Positions 1 to 7,103 of a DNA stretch of 14,156 nucleotides are shown here, one piece after another; the stretch's first letter is position 1, and every line of letters begins with the position of its first letter. A model generated the notes under the pieces. The model had not been told where the DNA came from. It saw nothing but the letters and a program-made list of their open reading frames with translations, and ran no database searches. The DNA is from Clostridiales bacterium DTU092 (GTDB taxonomy: Bacteria; Bacillota; Clostridia; Caldicoprobacterales; Caldicoprobacteraceae). The DNA is taken from positions 5,833 through 19,988 of the forward strand of contig LFTM01000328.1 in assembly GCA_001513505.1 (NCBI GenBank), written 5' to 3'. Position numbers and translations under genes: made by a program.

Positions 1-2
1 AC

Positions 3-380
3 AAGGATTTATGGTTAGAAAAGTACGGTGCCGGCGAATTCTATTATTTAATGAATCCTGGCATTTGGCAGCAGTGGAATTATCCTCTGGAAGAGCCTGA
101 AAAGAGCAATATTGATTGGACAAAGGGTAAATCCAAGAGCCAGGCTGTGTACACTAACCTATATCCTCCGGCAACTACCGATGAAGGAATTGCATACAAC
201 GAGATAGAACATAAATGGGCACAGACACTTCCTAAGCTTATGACTGCCGAAACTGAAGAGGAATTTGACCGGTTACTACAGGAATTCATTGAATTTAGAG
301 AAGCACACAATTGGGATGCTGTTCTTGAAATAATGAATGCAAATCTTGCAAAGAATAAAGCCAAATTGGGTATCGAATAA
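3..380 (+). CDS. ABC transporter extracellular solute-binding protein, C-terminal fragment (5' end outside window)
   Basis: The frame is open from the first bases of the window, so this is the last ~125 residues of a longer protein; the internal ATG at 51 is not a real start. The tail has the pattern typical of family 1 sugar-binding lipoproteins (LplA-like): Trp- and Tyr-rich pocket segments, then an acidic amphipathic helix (TAETEEEFDRLLQEF), an N-W pair and a Lys-rich end (NKAKLG). Such lipoproteins deliver oligosaccharides to a binding-protein-dependent permease outside the membrane; the permease genes would lie upstream. A terminator follows 33 bases after the stop, so this is the last gene of its operon. 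The membrane AraC-type regulator starting at 575 is the usual partner of such transporters and may control it. The ligand cannot be told. Confidence 0.75.
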   Translation, partial: KDLWLEKYGAGEFYYLMNPGIWQQWNYPLEEPEKSNIDWTKGKSKSQAVYTNLYPPATTDEGIAYNEIEHKWAQTLPKLMTAETEEEFDRLLQEFIEFREAHNWDAVLEIMNANLAKNKAKLGIE

Positions 381-413
381 ACCGTAAGACATAGAATAAA
401 TAGTATTAATTAC

Positions 414-450
414 CCCCGCGAACCCATCCCCTCCGGGCTCGCGGGGTTTA
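414..450 (+). terminator. GC-rich hairpin terminator after the solute-binding protein
   Basis: CCCCGCGA (414-421) pairs perfectly with TCGCGGGG (439-446). After one mismatch, CCC (423-425) pairs with GGG (435-437), leaving a loop of about nine bases. Only a short T run (TTTA) follows, so the T-tract is weak but the stem is very stable. It lies 34 bases after the stop of the binding-protein gene and separates it from the regulator gene. Confidence 0.7.
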
Positions 451-574
451 ACTACACTTCAGCAATTCCAAAAATCCAATTAGTACTATATAAAATTTGT
501 TTTATATATGTTATATTATTTTTAAGTAATTATACTATAACACGTGATGTTCACAAATCAAAATGGAGAGATGA

Positions 575-2959
575 ATGAACATTATGGGCAATTACTTTTT
601 TAGGCAACTGATCCTTTGGTTTAAAAACATAAAGTTTTTATCTGAAAGGTTGGGTCTTGCAAGAAAACTTATCCTCACATATGCAGTAGTACTTCTTATA
701 CCAATTACCGTATTTATTGCCAGCTATCTTAGTAATACCAGTTCAAACATAAAACAGAGTGCGTTTCAAAACAGTAAACAGACAGTTCAATATGCCAGAA
801 TGAATATTGACCGTAATATCGAGATTCTTGAAAGAGCTGCACAAAGTGTTATAGGAAATATGAAATTTATCAAGTTTTTGAGTGAGAAAAAGGAGTATCC
901 AATTGGAGAGATTCTTGATTTTAAAAGCGGCTTGTTGCGCGAGGTTCAGAATATACAGAACTTGAATCCGGATATTAATAGGCTTAGAATATTTCTTGAT
1001 AATCCATATTTTATGCAAATGACACCTACTATCTACAGTGAAATATATATAAAAGAGGATCCAATATGGGAAGATATTGTTGCACGTGAGGGAAGAACAT
1101 ATTGGGTGATGAACCAGGAAAAAGAGTTTATATCCAGCCTGGACGATGAGGGAGAGAGTAGCGTTACCTTGTACAGGGAAATACGCTATCCTGCCAACAA
1201 GCATCTTGGCATTCTTGAGGTTGCCATGAACCAGAAAACATTTTTTGGTAAACTGGATGATTATCAGGAAGACAAACAATCCTTTTTCTGTTTCTATTCA
1301 GCGGAAAAAAGAGCTATTGATTATAGTACGGATATAAAGTTTGCTGAAGACAGCAGTACTATACTAAAAGCAGTGGAAAATGAATTGAACAATAGAATTA
1401 CAGCTGACAAAGGACATTTTTTTGCAGACATTGATGATGTGAACATGCTGGTGGTGTATGACTACGTTGAGAAGATTAACAACTATATATGTTATTTTAA
1501 GACTACCAGTACGTATGTACAACAAATACAGAGTACCAGTAGAATGATCATCGTTATGGGCTTTGCTGTTTTTGCACTGCTTGTAGTCATCAGTTATTAT
1601 ATAACCACTATAATTCTTAAGAAGATGAAAATAATTCTTGCTACCATGCGCAAGGTAGAGCAGGGAGCAATAAATATAGATCTTCCGGTAATGGGTAAAG
1701 ATGAGATCGGTGAAATTGCATTCCATATGCGTAAAATGGTTGGACGTATCAACGGGTTGGTTAACACGCTTGACGAGATGGAGAGGGAACTTCAAAAGGG
1801 CGATAATACCGAGGAAAAAATACGGGAAGTCAACGAACTAATCTATCAGTTCAGAATTCATGAATTAAACTATATTTTGTTAAATGACAATCTTTCGGAA
1901 ATGGAAATTAAGAAAATTCTGGATATCATTAAAATAGAACCACTGCAAAAAGAATCAAAACTTGCAGTTTGTCTGGCATATCATGAGACGGGAAAAGAAA
2001 TCAGAGATCCGGATATATATGCACATCTTAAGGATTATACTCAAAAGTATATACAGGATAACGGGTTATCGGTATTTTGTCTTTTAGATATCGAAAAACA
2101 TCTTGTATTGATAACAAATGAAGAGCGGGCCTTAAATGAACTTGCAGACAGTATTGAAAAAGACCTGGGATATGAAGTTGTAATAGGTGTAAGTGATGAG
2201 ATCAAAAAAGTCACTAATATACGCAGAGCCTATATAAATGCATATGAAGCTTTGAGATATAGGGTGGTACCCGGACATGGGAATATATTATTTTATAGCG
2301 AACTCTGCCGGTTGTCTGATGAATTTTCAGTTCCGGAAGAGGATATCAGGAAGGTCCAGCATTTAGTTGCTATAAATGATATAAAGAAAGTAGAAGAGAT
2401 ACTTGGTGATATCTTCGACCAAAAAAACATTGGTAAATTCAATATAAGCTATATTGACGAGGTTGTTGAATTCATTTACCGGGATATAGTCCAGTATTAT
2501 ATGCAGTACATTCCTCACAAAGCAGATGAGTACGCCAATCTGGAAAGTATTGAAAACTTCTCTAGTGTAGATGAGTATGTGCAGGAGTTGAAGAGATTTA
2601 TTGATGAAATCTGTACTCTATTTAAAGCAGGTGCTAATGGAAGAATAGGAATGGACGTTATTGATACAGCTATTCTTTATATCAATGAAAATTACCATAA
2701 GGATTTAACCATGGCTATGGTTGCAAATCATGTTTCTTTAAATTACCATTACTTCTCAACCCTTTTCAATGAGAGAACAGGTATAAGCTTTGTTGATTAT
2801 TTAAAGAGGATTAGAGTAGAGAAAGCAAAAGAGTTGCTAAAAACCACCAATATGAAAGTTCAGGAAGTGGCCGTTAACGTAGGCTATGACAATCCAAAAT
2901 ATTTTGCCAAAGTATTCAAGAAAATGACAGGAGTTTCACCACAGGAGTTCAGAAGATGA
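575..2959 (+). CDS. Membrane-anchored AraC/YesN-type transcriptional regulator (extracellular sensor, HAMP, degenerate GGDEF-like region, AraC HTH)
   Basis: A 794-residue one-component sensor-regulator. A short basic N-terminus leads into a first membrane helix (about residues 30-50), then an outside domain of about 270 residues (50-320, dCACHE-like by size and position). The second helix is at 324-349 and a HAMP-like linker (KVEQG, then GKDEIGEIAFHM) at about 350-405. A cytosolic region (about 455-575) with GVSDEI and a Y-x-x-A-x-x-A-L-R-Y pattern resembles the degenerate GGDEF-like domain of YesN-type regulators. The C-terminal ~100 residues (693-794) form a double HTH of the AraC family with the signature ending GYDNPKYFAKVFKKMTG. 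The start at 575 has GGAG six bases upstream; ATG at 571 is out of frame and ATG at 584 is further from the site. Related regulators sense sugars outside the cell and activate neighbouring transport and glycosidase operons. Targets here could be the upstream transporter or the genes from 3061 on. Confidence 0.9.
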   Translation: MNIMGNYFFRQLILWFKNIKFLSERLGLARKLILTYAVVLLIPITVFIASYLSNTSSNIKQSAFQNSKQTVQYARMNIDRNIEILERAAQSVIGNMKFIKFLSEKKEYPIGEILDFKSGLLREVQNIQNLNPDINRLRIFLDNPYFMQMTPTIYSEIYIKEDPIWEDIVAREGRTYWVMNQEKEFISSLDDEGESSVTLYREIRYPANKHLGILEVAMNQKTFFGKLDDYQEDKQSFFCFYSAEKRAIDYSTDIKFAEDSSTILKAVENELNNRITADKGHFFADIDDVNMLVVYDYVEKINNYICYFKTTSTYVQQIQSTSRMIIVMGFAVFALLVVISYYITTIILKKMKIILATMRKVEQGAINIDLPVMGKDEIGEIAFHMRKMVGRINGLVNTLDEMERELQKGDNTEEKIREVNELIYQFRIHELNYILLNDNLSEMEIKKILDIIKIEPLQKESKLAVCLAYHETGKEIRDPDIYAHLKDYTQKYIQDNGLSVFCLLDIEKHLVLITNEERALNELADSIEKDLGYEVVIGVSDEIKKVTNIRRAYINAYEALRYRVVPGHGNILFYSELCRLSDEFSVPEEDIRKVQHLVAINDIKKVEEILGDIFDQKNIGKFNISYIDEVVEFIYRDIVQYYMQYIPHKADEYANLESIENFSSVDEYVQELKRFIDEICTLFKAGANGRIGMDVIDTAILYINENYHKDLTMAMVANHVSLNYHYFSTLFNERTGISFVDYLKRIRVEKAKELLKTTNMKVQEVAVNVGYDNPKYFAKVFKKMTGVSPQEFRR

Positions 2960-2989
2960 TAATATATAGATAACGATGTCTACGCTTCT

Positions 2990-3011
2990 ATGTATATAGA
3001 AAGATATACAT
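2990..3011. repeat. Perfect 8-bp dyad between regulator and Nif3-like gene
   Basis: ATGTATAT (2990-2997) and ATATACAT (3004-3011) are perfect inverted copies separated by six bases, 30 bases after the regulator stop. The sequence is AT-rich with no T-tract, so it is a poor terminator. It could be an operator or part of a promoter for the next gene. Chance is possible in such AT-rich DNA. Confidence 0.3.
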
Positions 3012-3060
3012 TATTATAGAGCATAGACTGGTAGTTGTATAAATGGAGGATGGTATCAAT

Positions 3061-3879
3061 ATGAAAGCGGAAGAAATATTAGACAGATTTCTAAGTGTGG
3101 CCAGTTGGGTGGACAGGGCAAGTACTGTAGATAAGATTATTATGGGTGATCCGCAAAAGAATATAAGAAAAATTCTGGTTTCCCTGTATCCCGATTTGAG
3201 GGCGGTGAAATATGCTATAGATAATAGCTTTGACATGCTGATTACCCATGAGCCTACGTTCTGGAACCATAGTGCTGAATTAGAAAACCTAGACAAAATG
3301 GAGGATAACTCACCTAAAAAGAGGGCGGGACTCATGAAGAAAAAGCTCATCGATGACAGCGGCCTTGTTATATTACGCAACCATGATGTATGGGACAGAA
3401 TGCCCGGGATAGGGATACCGTGGGCATGGGCGGAGTTCCTGGGATTTGAGGGTGAACCGGCAGTAATTGGTGCTGCCGGCTACCAGCACAGATATGACAT
3501 CAGGCCGACTACACTGGATGATTTAGCTGCAAATATCGCGAAAAAGACTGCTCTTATAGGTGAACCGGGGGTACAGGTTATAGGTGACGGTGGAAGGAAA
3601 GTATCCAGCATAGGAATTGGTACCGGATGCTGCTGCGTTCTGGAATCATTCGTGGATATGGGATGTGATGCGGCAATAGTATCCGATGACGGCTGTATAT
3701 ACTGGAAGGATATCAAGTGGGCTATGGATATTGATTTTCCTATTATCCGTGTCAACCATGCCACAAGTGAGGAACCCGGTATGATTACACTGACAGAGTA
3801 TATTAATAAGAACTTCGATGGAGTGGAAGCGGTTCACCTTCCTCATCGGAGCAGTATAAGGATTATCAGCTATTCCTGA
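3061..3879 (+). CDS. Nif3-like dinuclear metal-centre protein (GTP cyclohydrolase I type 2 / NIF3 superfamily)
   Basis: A 272-residue protein with the NIF3 fold signature: MKAEEILDRF at the start, D-x-L-I-T-H-E-P near residue 63, N-H-D-V-W-D around 108-112, and a late N-H-A-T-S-E-E (His233, Glu237). These match the positions of metal ligands in E. coli YbgI (His63, His64, Asp, His, Glu), except that the second His of the usual HH pair is Glu64 here. Proteins of this family form hexameric rings with two metals per subunit; the biochemical role of most members is unknown. I chose ATG 3061 over ATG 3043 because GGAGGA (3045-3050) lies 10 bases before 3061 and nothing resembling a ribosome site precedes 3043. 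It follows the regulator by about 100 bases and precedes a URO-D-like gene by 94, so probably shares their transcript. Confidence 0.85.
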   Translation: MKAEEILDRFLSVASWVDRASTVDKIIMGDPQKNIRKILVSLYPDLRAVKYAIDNSFDMLITHEPTFWNHSAELENLDKMEDNSPKKRAGLMKKKLIDDSGLVILRNHDVWDRMPGIGIPWAWAEFLGFEGEPAVIGAAGYQHRYDIRPTTLDDLAANIAKKTALIGEPGVQVIGDGGRKVSSIGIGTGCCCVLESFVDMGCDAAIVSDDGCIYWKDIKWAMDIDFPIIRVNHATSEEPGMITLTEYINKNFDGVEAVHLPHRSSIRIISYS

Positions 3880-3973
3880 CTTAAGTTGGAGTCATACAAG
3901 TAATGGAATTTACTGGCCTGGTTTTTGGGGGAGCTTTATACTCGGAGTTGACTTTCTAATAAGGAGTGTTTAT

Positions 3974-5095
3974 ATGAGGTGGTCAAGGGAAGAATACATT
4001 GAGCTAATGACTTTCGGCAGTGTAGAACGTCAAATGTTTGTAGAACTTTTTGGACCTCTGGTTGGTTTGGAAGAGGAGTGGCGAAAACAGGGAGCTACCC
4101 AGGGTGAGATAGATTTGACGGATTTTGATTGGGATTACGTTCCAACAATTAATTGCGGAGGCAATACAGGGATAATGGGTGGTTTTACACCACGCATAAT
4201 AGCGGAAGATAGTCAATGCATCATCCAAATTGATGAGTATGGGAGAAAAACAAAACTATACAAAGGTGTAGCTACCATCCCTCTTCCCCTGGATTATCCT
4301 GTTACGGATATGGACAGTTGGCTAAAAATCAAACCTTTTTTTGAATTTCACGAGGATCGTATAGACTGGGATAAGGTGGCTGAGGCGAAAAAGGCGCAAA
4401 AGAGGGGAACATTGGTAATAGCAGGGATTCCGGGCGGGTTTGATCTTCCCAGACAGCTAATGGGAGAAGAAAGAGCATGTCTTTGCTATTACGAGAATCC
4501 GGAACTTATGAAAGATATTTTGGAAACTATCGGTGATACTGCCTTTCGAGTGTTGGATAGGATTAGCGATTATGTAACCATTGATCAACTTTGTGTTCAT
4601 GAAGACTTAGCGGGGAAATCCGGATCTCTTATAGGACCTAACCTGATTCAAGAATTTATTAAACCCTATTACAGAAAGGTTTGGGATATGCTATCCTCTA
4701 AAGGGACTAAAATTTTTTCCCAAGATAGCGATGGTAATATAAATTCTGTAATAGATGCCTTTCTGGACTGTGGTGTAAATATTATGTACCCCATGGAACC
4801 CGCAGCAGGAATGGATGTTGTAGAATTAAGAAAGAAGTATGGCCAACGAGTTGCATTTAAGGGTGGTATTGATAAACATGTACTAAGAAAAGATAAAAGA
4901 GCCATCCGGGAAGAATTGGAATATAAGATGCAGCCTATTATGCAGCAAGGTGGAATGGTATTTGGTTTAGATCATAGGATACCCAATGGCACCCCTTTGG
5001 AAAATTACCGGTACTACGTAAACACCGGACGGGAAATTTTAGGGTTGCCACCTATAGATAAAAGAAATAAAGGCTGGAAACGCATGGCATTTTAA
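3974..5095 (+). CDS. URO-D superfamily protein lacking the His-x-Cys metal motif
   Basis: A 373-residue (beta/alpha)8-type protein of the uroporphyrinogen decarboxylase / MtaA-CmuA methyltransferase superfamily. Visible family hallmarks are V-H-E-D-L-A-G-K (209-216) followed by a G-P-x-L-I-Q-E-F-I-K-P-Y-Y helix, I-M-Y-P-M-E-P, and F-K-G-G-I-D-K near the C-terminus, where other members have G(N/G)xD. At the place where MtaA-type enzymes carry the zinc motif H-x-C-G, this protein has S-Q-D-S-D-G-N (249-255), so a classical methyl-cobamide:CoM chemistry is unlikely. It is not haem-pathway HemE: the surrounding genes are sugar genes and the N-terminal arginine motif of HemE is absent. AAGGAG (3961-3966) lies seven bases before the ATG. 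It sits between a Nif3-like protein and a sugar oxidoreductase. Function unknown; a role in sugar-derivative catabolism is inferred only from context. Confidence 0.85.
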   Translation: MRWSREEYIELMTFGSVERQMFVELFGPLVGLEEEWRKQGATQGEIDLTDFDWDYVPTINCGGNTGIMGGFTPRIIAEDSQCIIQIDEYGRKTKLYKGVATIPLPLDYPVTDMDSWLKIKPFFEFHEDRIDWDKVAEAKKAQKRGTLVIAGIPGGFDLPRQLMGEERACLCYYENPELMKDILETIGDTAFRVLDRISDYVTIDQLCVHEDLAGKSGSLIGPNLIQEFIKPYYRKVWDMLSSKGTKIFSQDSDGNINSVIDAFLDCGVNIMYPMEPAAGMDVVELRKKYGQRVAFKGGIDKHVLRKDKRAIREELEYKMQPIMQQGGMVFGLDHRIPNGTPLENYRYYVNTGREILGLPPIDKRNKGWKRMAF

Positions 5096-5103
5096 CATGA
5101 TGG

Positions 5104-5156
5104 GCGGAATATGTATGTACTGCAACTGCTTTATAATCATGTGCAGGCTGTTCCGC
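5104..5156 (+). repeat. Imperfect two-arm hairpin in the URO-D/oxidoreductase spacer
   Basis: GCGGAA (5104-5109) pairs with TTCCGC (5151-5156), and inside it CTGCA (5120-5124) pairs with TGCAG (5142-5146). The internal bulge is unequal and no T-tract follows, so it does not look like an intrinsic terminator. It lies in an otherwise featureless 137-bp spacer. A role as mRNA processing or stability element between the two genes is possible but unproven. Confidence 0.35.
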
Positions 5157-5232
5157 ATGGCAAAATAGCACACCATGATTCTGCTAAAGTAACTGATAAG
5201 TATTAAAAAGTACTACAAAGGAGGAAAAGATA

Positions 5233-6333
5233 ATGCGAAAAAAGTATAGGTTAGGAATAGTTGGCTACGCTCATTTCCATATCATCGATAATGCAATATC
5301 ATTTCATAACTTGGGGGACAGAATTGAATGGGTAGCGGCAGCTGATGTAAAACCTCTGGTAGAACCCTTAAATGACGGACCGGGTACCCGCTACGGTACT
5401 GTGAGAGACTTAAATGAAAAACTGGGTATAACCAATGTATATGACGACTATATAAAGATGCTTGATGAAAATGATTTTGATATCATACTGGTTTGTGCTG
5501 AAAATGCGTTCCATGCGAGTGTCTGCCGGGAGATATTGTGCCGGGGAATTCATGTTGTGATGGAAAAGCCTCTTACAACCAATATGCAGGAGGCATTAAG
5601 CATAGCACGGGTACTTAAAGAAACCGACGCGGAATTAATCCTTAACTGGCCAAGCACCTGGTCAGCATCGATCCGGAAAGCCTATGAACTGTATAAAGCG
5701 GGGGAAATTGGCAGACTTTTTAAGTTTACATATCGGAACAGCGATTCTGAGGGCCCCCTCTCATACGGACAGAAACTGACTGATGAGGAGAAAGGCGCCG
5801 AATGGTGGTACCAAAGGGAGGCTGGAGGGGGAGCTCTCCTTGATTACTGCTGCTATGGTGCATGTCTGTCAAGATGGTTCTTTGGCGAAAAGTCTGTGGC
5901 GGCCTACGGTATGACGGCGAATTTCAACAGCCCGTATGGAAATGTAGAGGACTATGCCACCATTACGGTACGCTTTCCTCAGGGCGTTGCCATACTGGAG
6001 GGTTCCTGGACCACCAGGAATACAGGTATTCCCAATGGACCGATTCTTTACGGGCTTGAAGGTACCATGGTTGTAGATCGGAATGAGGTACGTGTATATA
6101 AGACACGGCAGAAAGCTGAACCTGATGCAGTATACACGCCGGATCCACTTCCGGCAGGAAGAACTACGCTGGGAGAAGAGGTATTGCATCATTTTGATAC
6201 CGGTGAACCTCTGCATCCCACCCTGGAATTCTGGCACAACTTTGAAGCTATGCAGATACTTGATGCTGGTATACGTTCTGCAGAATCACATAAGCTGGAA
6301 CTATGCCGGGATCAAATATGGACCATAGGATAA
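5233..6333 (+). CDS. Gfo/Idh/MocA family NAD(P)-dependent sugar oxidoreductase
   Basis: A 366-residue cytosolic oxidoreductase. The N-terminal Rossmann fold starts at residue 7 with G-I-V-G-Y-A-H-F-H, a variant of the family's GxGxxG. The family's E-K-P motif is at 111-113, its Lys112 being the conserved catalytic lysine. The C-terminal alpha/beta domain carries G-G-G-A-L-L-D-Y-C-C-Y-G (198-209), the D-x-x-x-Y variant seen in glucose-fructose-oxidoreductase and dihydrodiol-dehydrogenase relatives instead of D-x-x-x-H. Members oxidise or reduce sugars, inositols, sugar acids or sugar nucleotides; the substrate cannot be assigned here. A very strong ribosome site (AAAGGAGG, 5217-5224) lies eight bases before the ATG. 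It is the last gene before the terminator at 6376, so it probably closes the operon with the URO-D-like and Nif3-like genes. Confidence 0.88.
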   Translation: MRKKYRLGIVGYAHFHIIDNAISFHNLGDRIEWVAAADVKPLVEPLNDGPGTRYGTVRDLNEKLGITNVYDDYIKMLDENDFDIILVCAENAFHASVCREILCRGIHVVMEKPLTTNMQEALSIARVLKETDAELILNWPSTWSASIRKAYELYKAGEIGRLFKFTYRNSDSEGPLSYGQKLTDEEKGAEWWYQREAGGGALLDYCCYGACLSRWFFGEKSVAAYGMTANFNSPYGNVEDYATITVRFPQGVAILEGSWTTRNTGIPNGPILYGLEGTMVVDRNEVRVYKTRQKAEPDAVYTPDPLPAGRTTLGEEVLHHFDTGEPLHPTLEFWHNFEAMQILDAGIRSAESHKLELCRDQIWTIG

Positions 6334-6375
6334 TTGTATAAATAGACCAAAAATGTATATGCACTATGGAATAGA

Positions 6376-6404
6376 GGGCGGGAAAACCGCCCTTTCTTCT
6401 TTTT
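6376..6404 (+). terminator. Intrinsic terminator after the Gfo/Idh/MocA gene
   Basis: GGGCGG (6376-6381), loop GAAAA, CCGCCC (6387-6392), then TTTCTTCTTTTT. This is a textbook rho-independent terminator 43 bases after the stop codon. Confidence 0.92.
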
Positions 6405-6485
6405 ATGAAACTTTTTTAACTCTATTTCTATCATGATTGGTAATACCCAATGATTCTTTGGGTAGAATAGGGCCATTCCTAATAG

Positions 6486-6773
6486 GATATCTCTTCAGGT
6501 GTTAATTCAATCGATATAAAACCTTCGAACAGCTGGACATTTATTCCAATAAAATATAAAATATTAAATGGCGGATATGGAATATTATTACATCCCGTAC
6601 AATACAGCAACGTACACATCCAAATAAAAAATTTAGGGAATGAAAATACTGTTATAAACATACCGCAGGCGATAGTAGCTATTGGCGTTGGTAATACAAC
6701 CCTTTGGAGCCAATACATTTTCAGTGGATGTATTTTGAGCAGTATGCTTGTAAACCGGATAATGCTATATTGA
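6486..6773 (+). pseudogene. Probable 3' remnant of an unidentified gene
   Basis: The frame opens after a TAG at 6483 and runs 95 codons to TGA at 6771-6773 without an early ATG or ribosome site; further upstream this frame is closed by TAA and TAG. The encoded segment looks protein-like rather than random: many beta-prone Ile/Val residues, a Trp-containing stretch (SNSWTFIPIKYK) and Asn/Gly turns (KNLGNENTVINIP). The stop lies two bases before a strong terminator stem, which is how real genes end. I do not recognise the family. Alternatively the open frame is chance and the terminator serves as a back-up for the oxidoreductase operon. Confidence 0.3.
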
Positions 6774-6775
6774 AT

Positions 6776-6819
6776 GAGGCGAGGGCTTTGGAGTTTACAA
6801 AGTTCTCGTCTCGTTTTTT
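6776..6819 (+). terminator. Strong second hairpin terminator inside the gene-poor gap
   Basis: GAGGCGAG (6776-6783) pairs with CTCGTCTC (6805-6812) with one G-T wobble. Inside, after a two-base bulge on each side, CTTTG (6786-6790) pairs with CAAAG (6798-6802) around the loop GAGTTTA. A G and six Ts (6814-6819) follow. It faces + strand transcription, though no intact gene lies between it and the terminator at 6376, which supports a lost gene at 6486-6773. Confidence 0.8.
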
Positions 6820-7103
6820 GAACGTATTTTTATAATCCACCTTTACGTTGATGAAACAATAAGATAAAATGTATATAACAATCATATGCAAGTCATGTAT
6901 CAGAATTAGATGTATGTTATGCAGCAATGTACTTTGAATTGACTTTGATGCCATTACTGAAGGATTTTTTATGCATGTCATCTTCATGTAAAACAAGCCT
7001 GTTATTGTATGAATTGTTGGTAAAGAGAGCTGTCAGTGGTTAAGGTACCTATACCGGCTAAATCTGCATAGTATTCAATTAATAATAATGAAAGGATGAT
7101 ATC

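Larger units (their letters stand above)
6334..7103. other. 770-bp gap without an intact gene
   Basis: Apart from the terminator at 6376, this stretch holds an AT-rich segment with scattered stops in all frames, a 96-codon open frame with no start (6486-6773) ending at a second strong hairpin terminator (6776-6819), and then about 280 bases in which I see no convincing gene. A weak promoter-like pair, TTGATG (6848-6853) and TATATA (6872-6877) 18 bases apart, is the best candidate I could find for driving the GH4 gene at 7104. It is far upstream and only 4 of 6 matches per box. Minus-strand frames here have no ribosome site and no recognisable protein. Confidence 0.5.

Noticed and set aside
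481..541. Promoter for the regulator gene (TATACT at 531)
   Set aside because: The region is so AT-rich that many -10-like hexamers occur, and none has an acceptable -35 box at 16-18 bases.
743..1279. 178-codon minus-strand open frame inside the AraC-type regulator
   Set aside because: It lies wholly antisense to a well-supported gene, has no ribosome site and its translation resembles no protein family.
3043..3060. ATG 3043 as the start of the Nif3-like protein
   Set aside because: This ATG overlaps the GGAGGA ribosome site that serves ATG 3061, and no ribosome site precedes it.
3974..5095. Calling the URO-D proteins haem-biosynthesis HemE
   Set aside because: They sit among sugar genes with no other haem gene, are divergent from each other, and one carries the MtaA-type His-x-Cys motif instead of HemE features.
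6721..6996. 91-codon minus-strand open frame in the gap
   Set aside because: It runs through a strong + strand terminator hairpin, has no ribosome site and shows no recognisable motif.
6927..7043. 38-residue + strand open frame starting at ATG 6927
   Set aside because: No ribosome site, no family resemblance and a length expected by chance.
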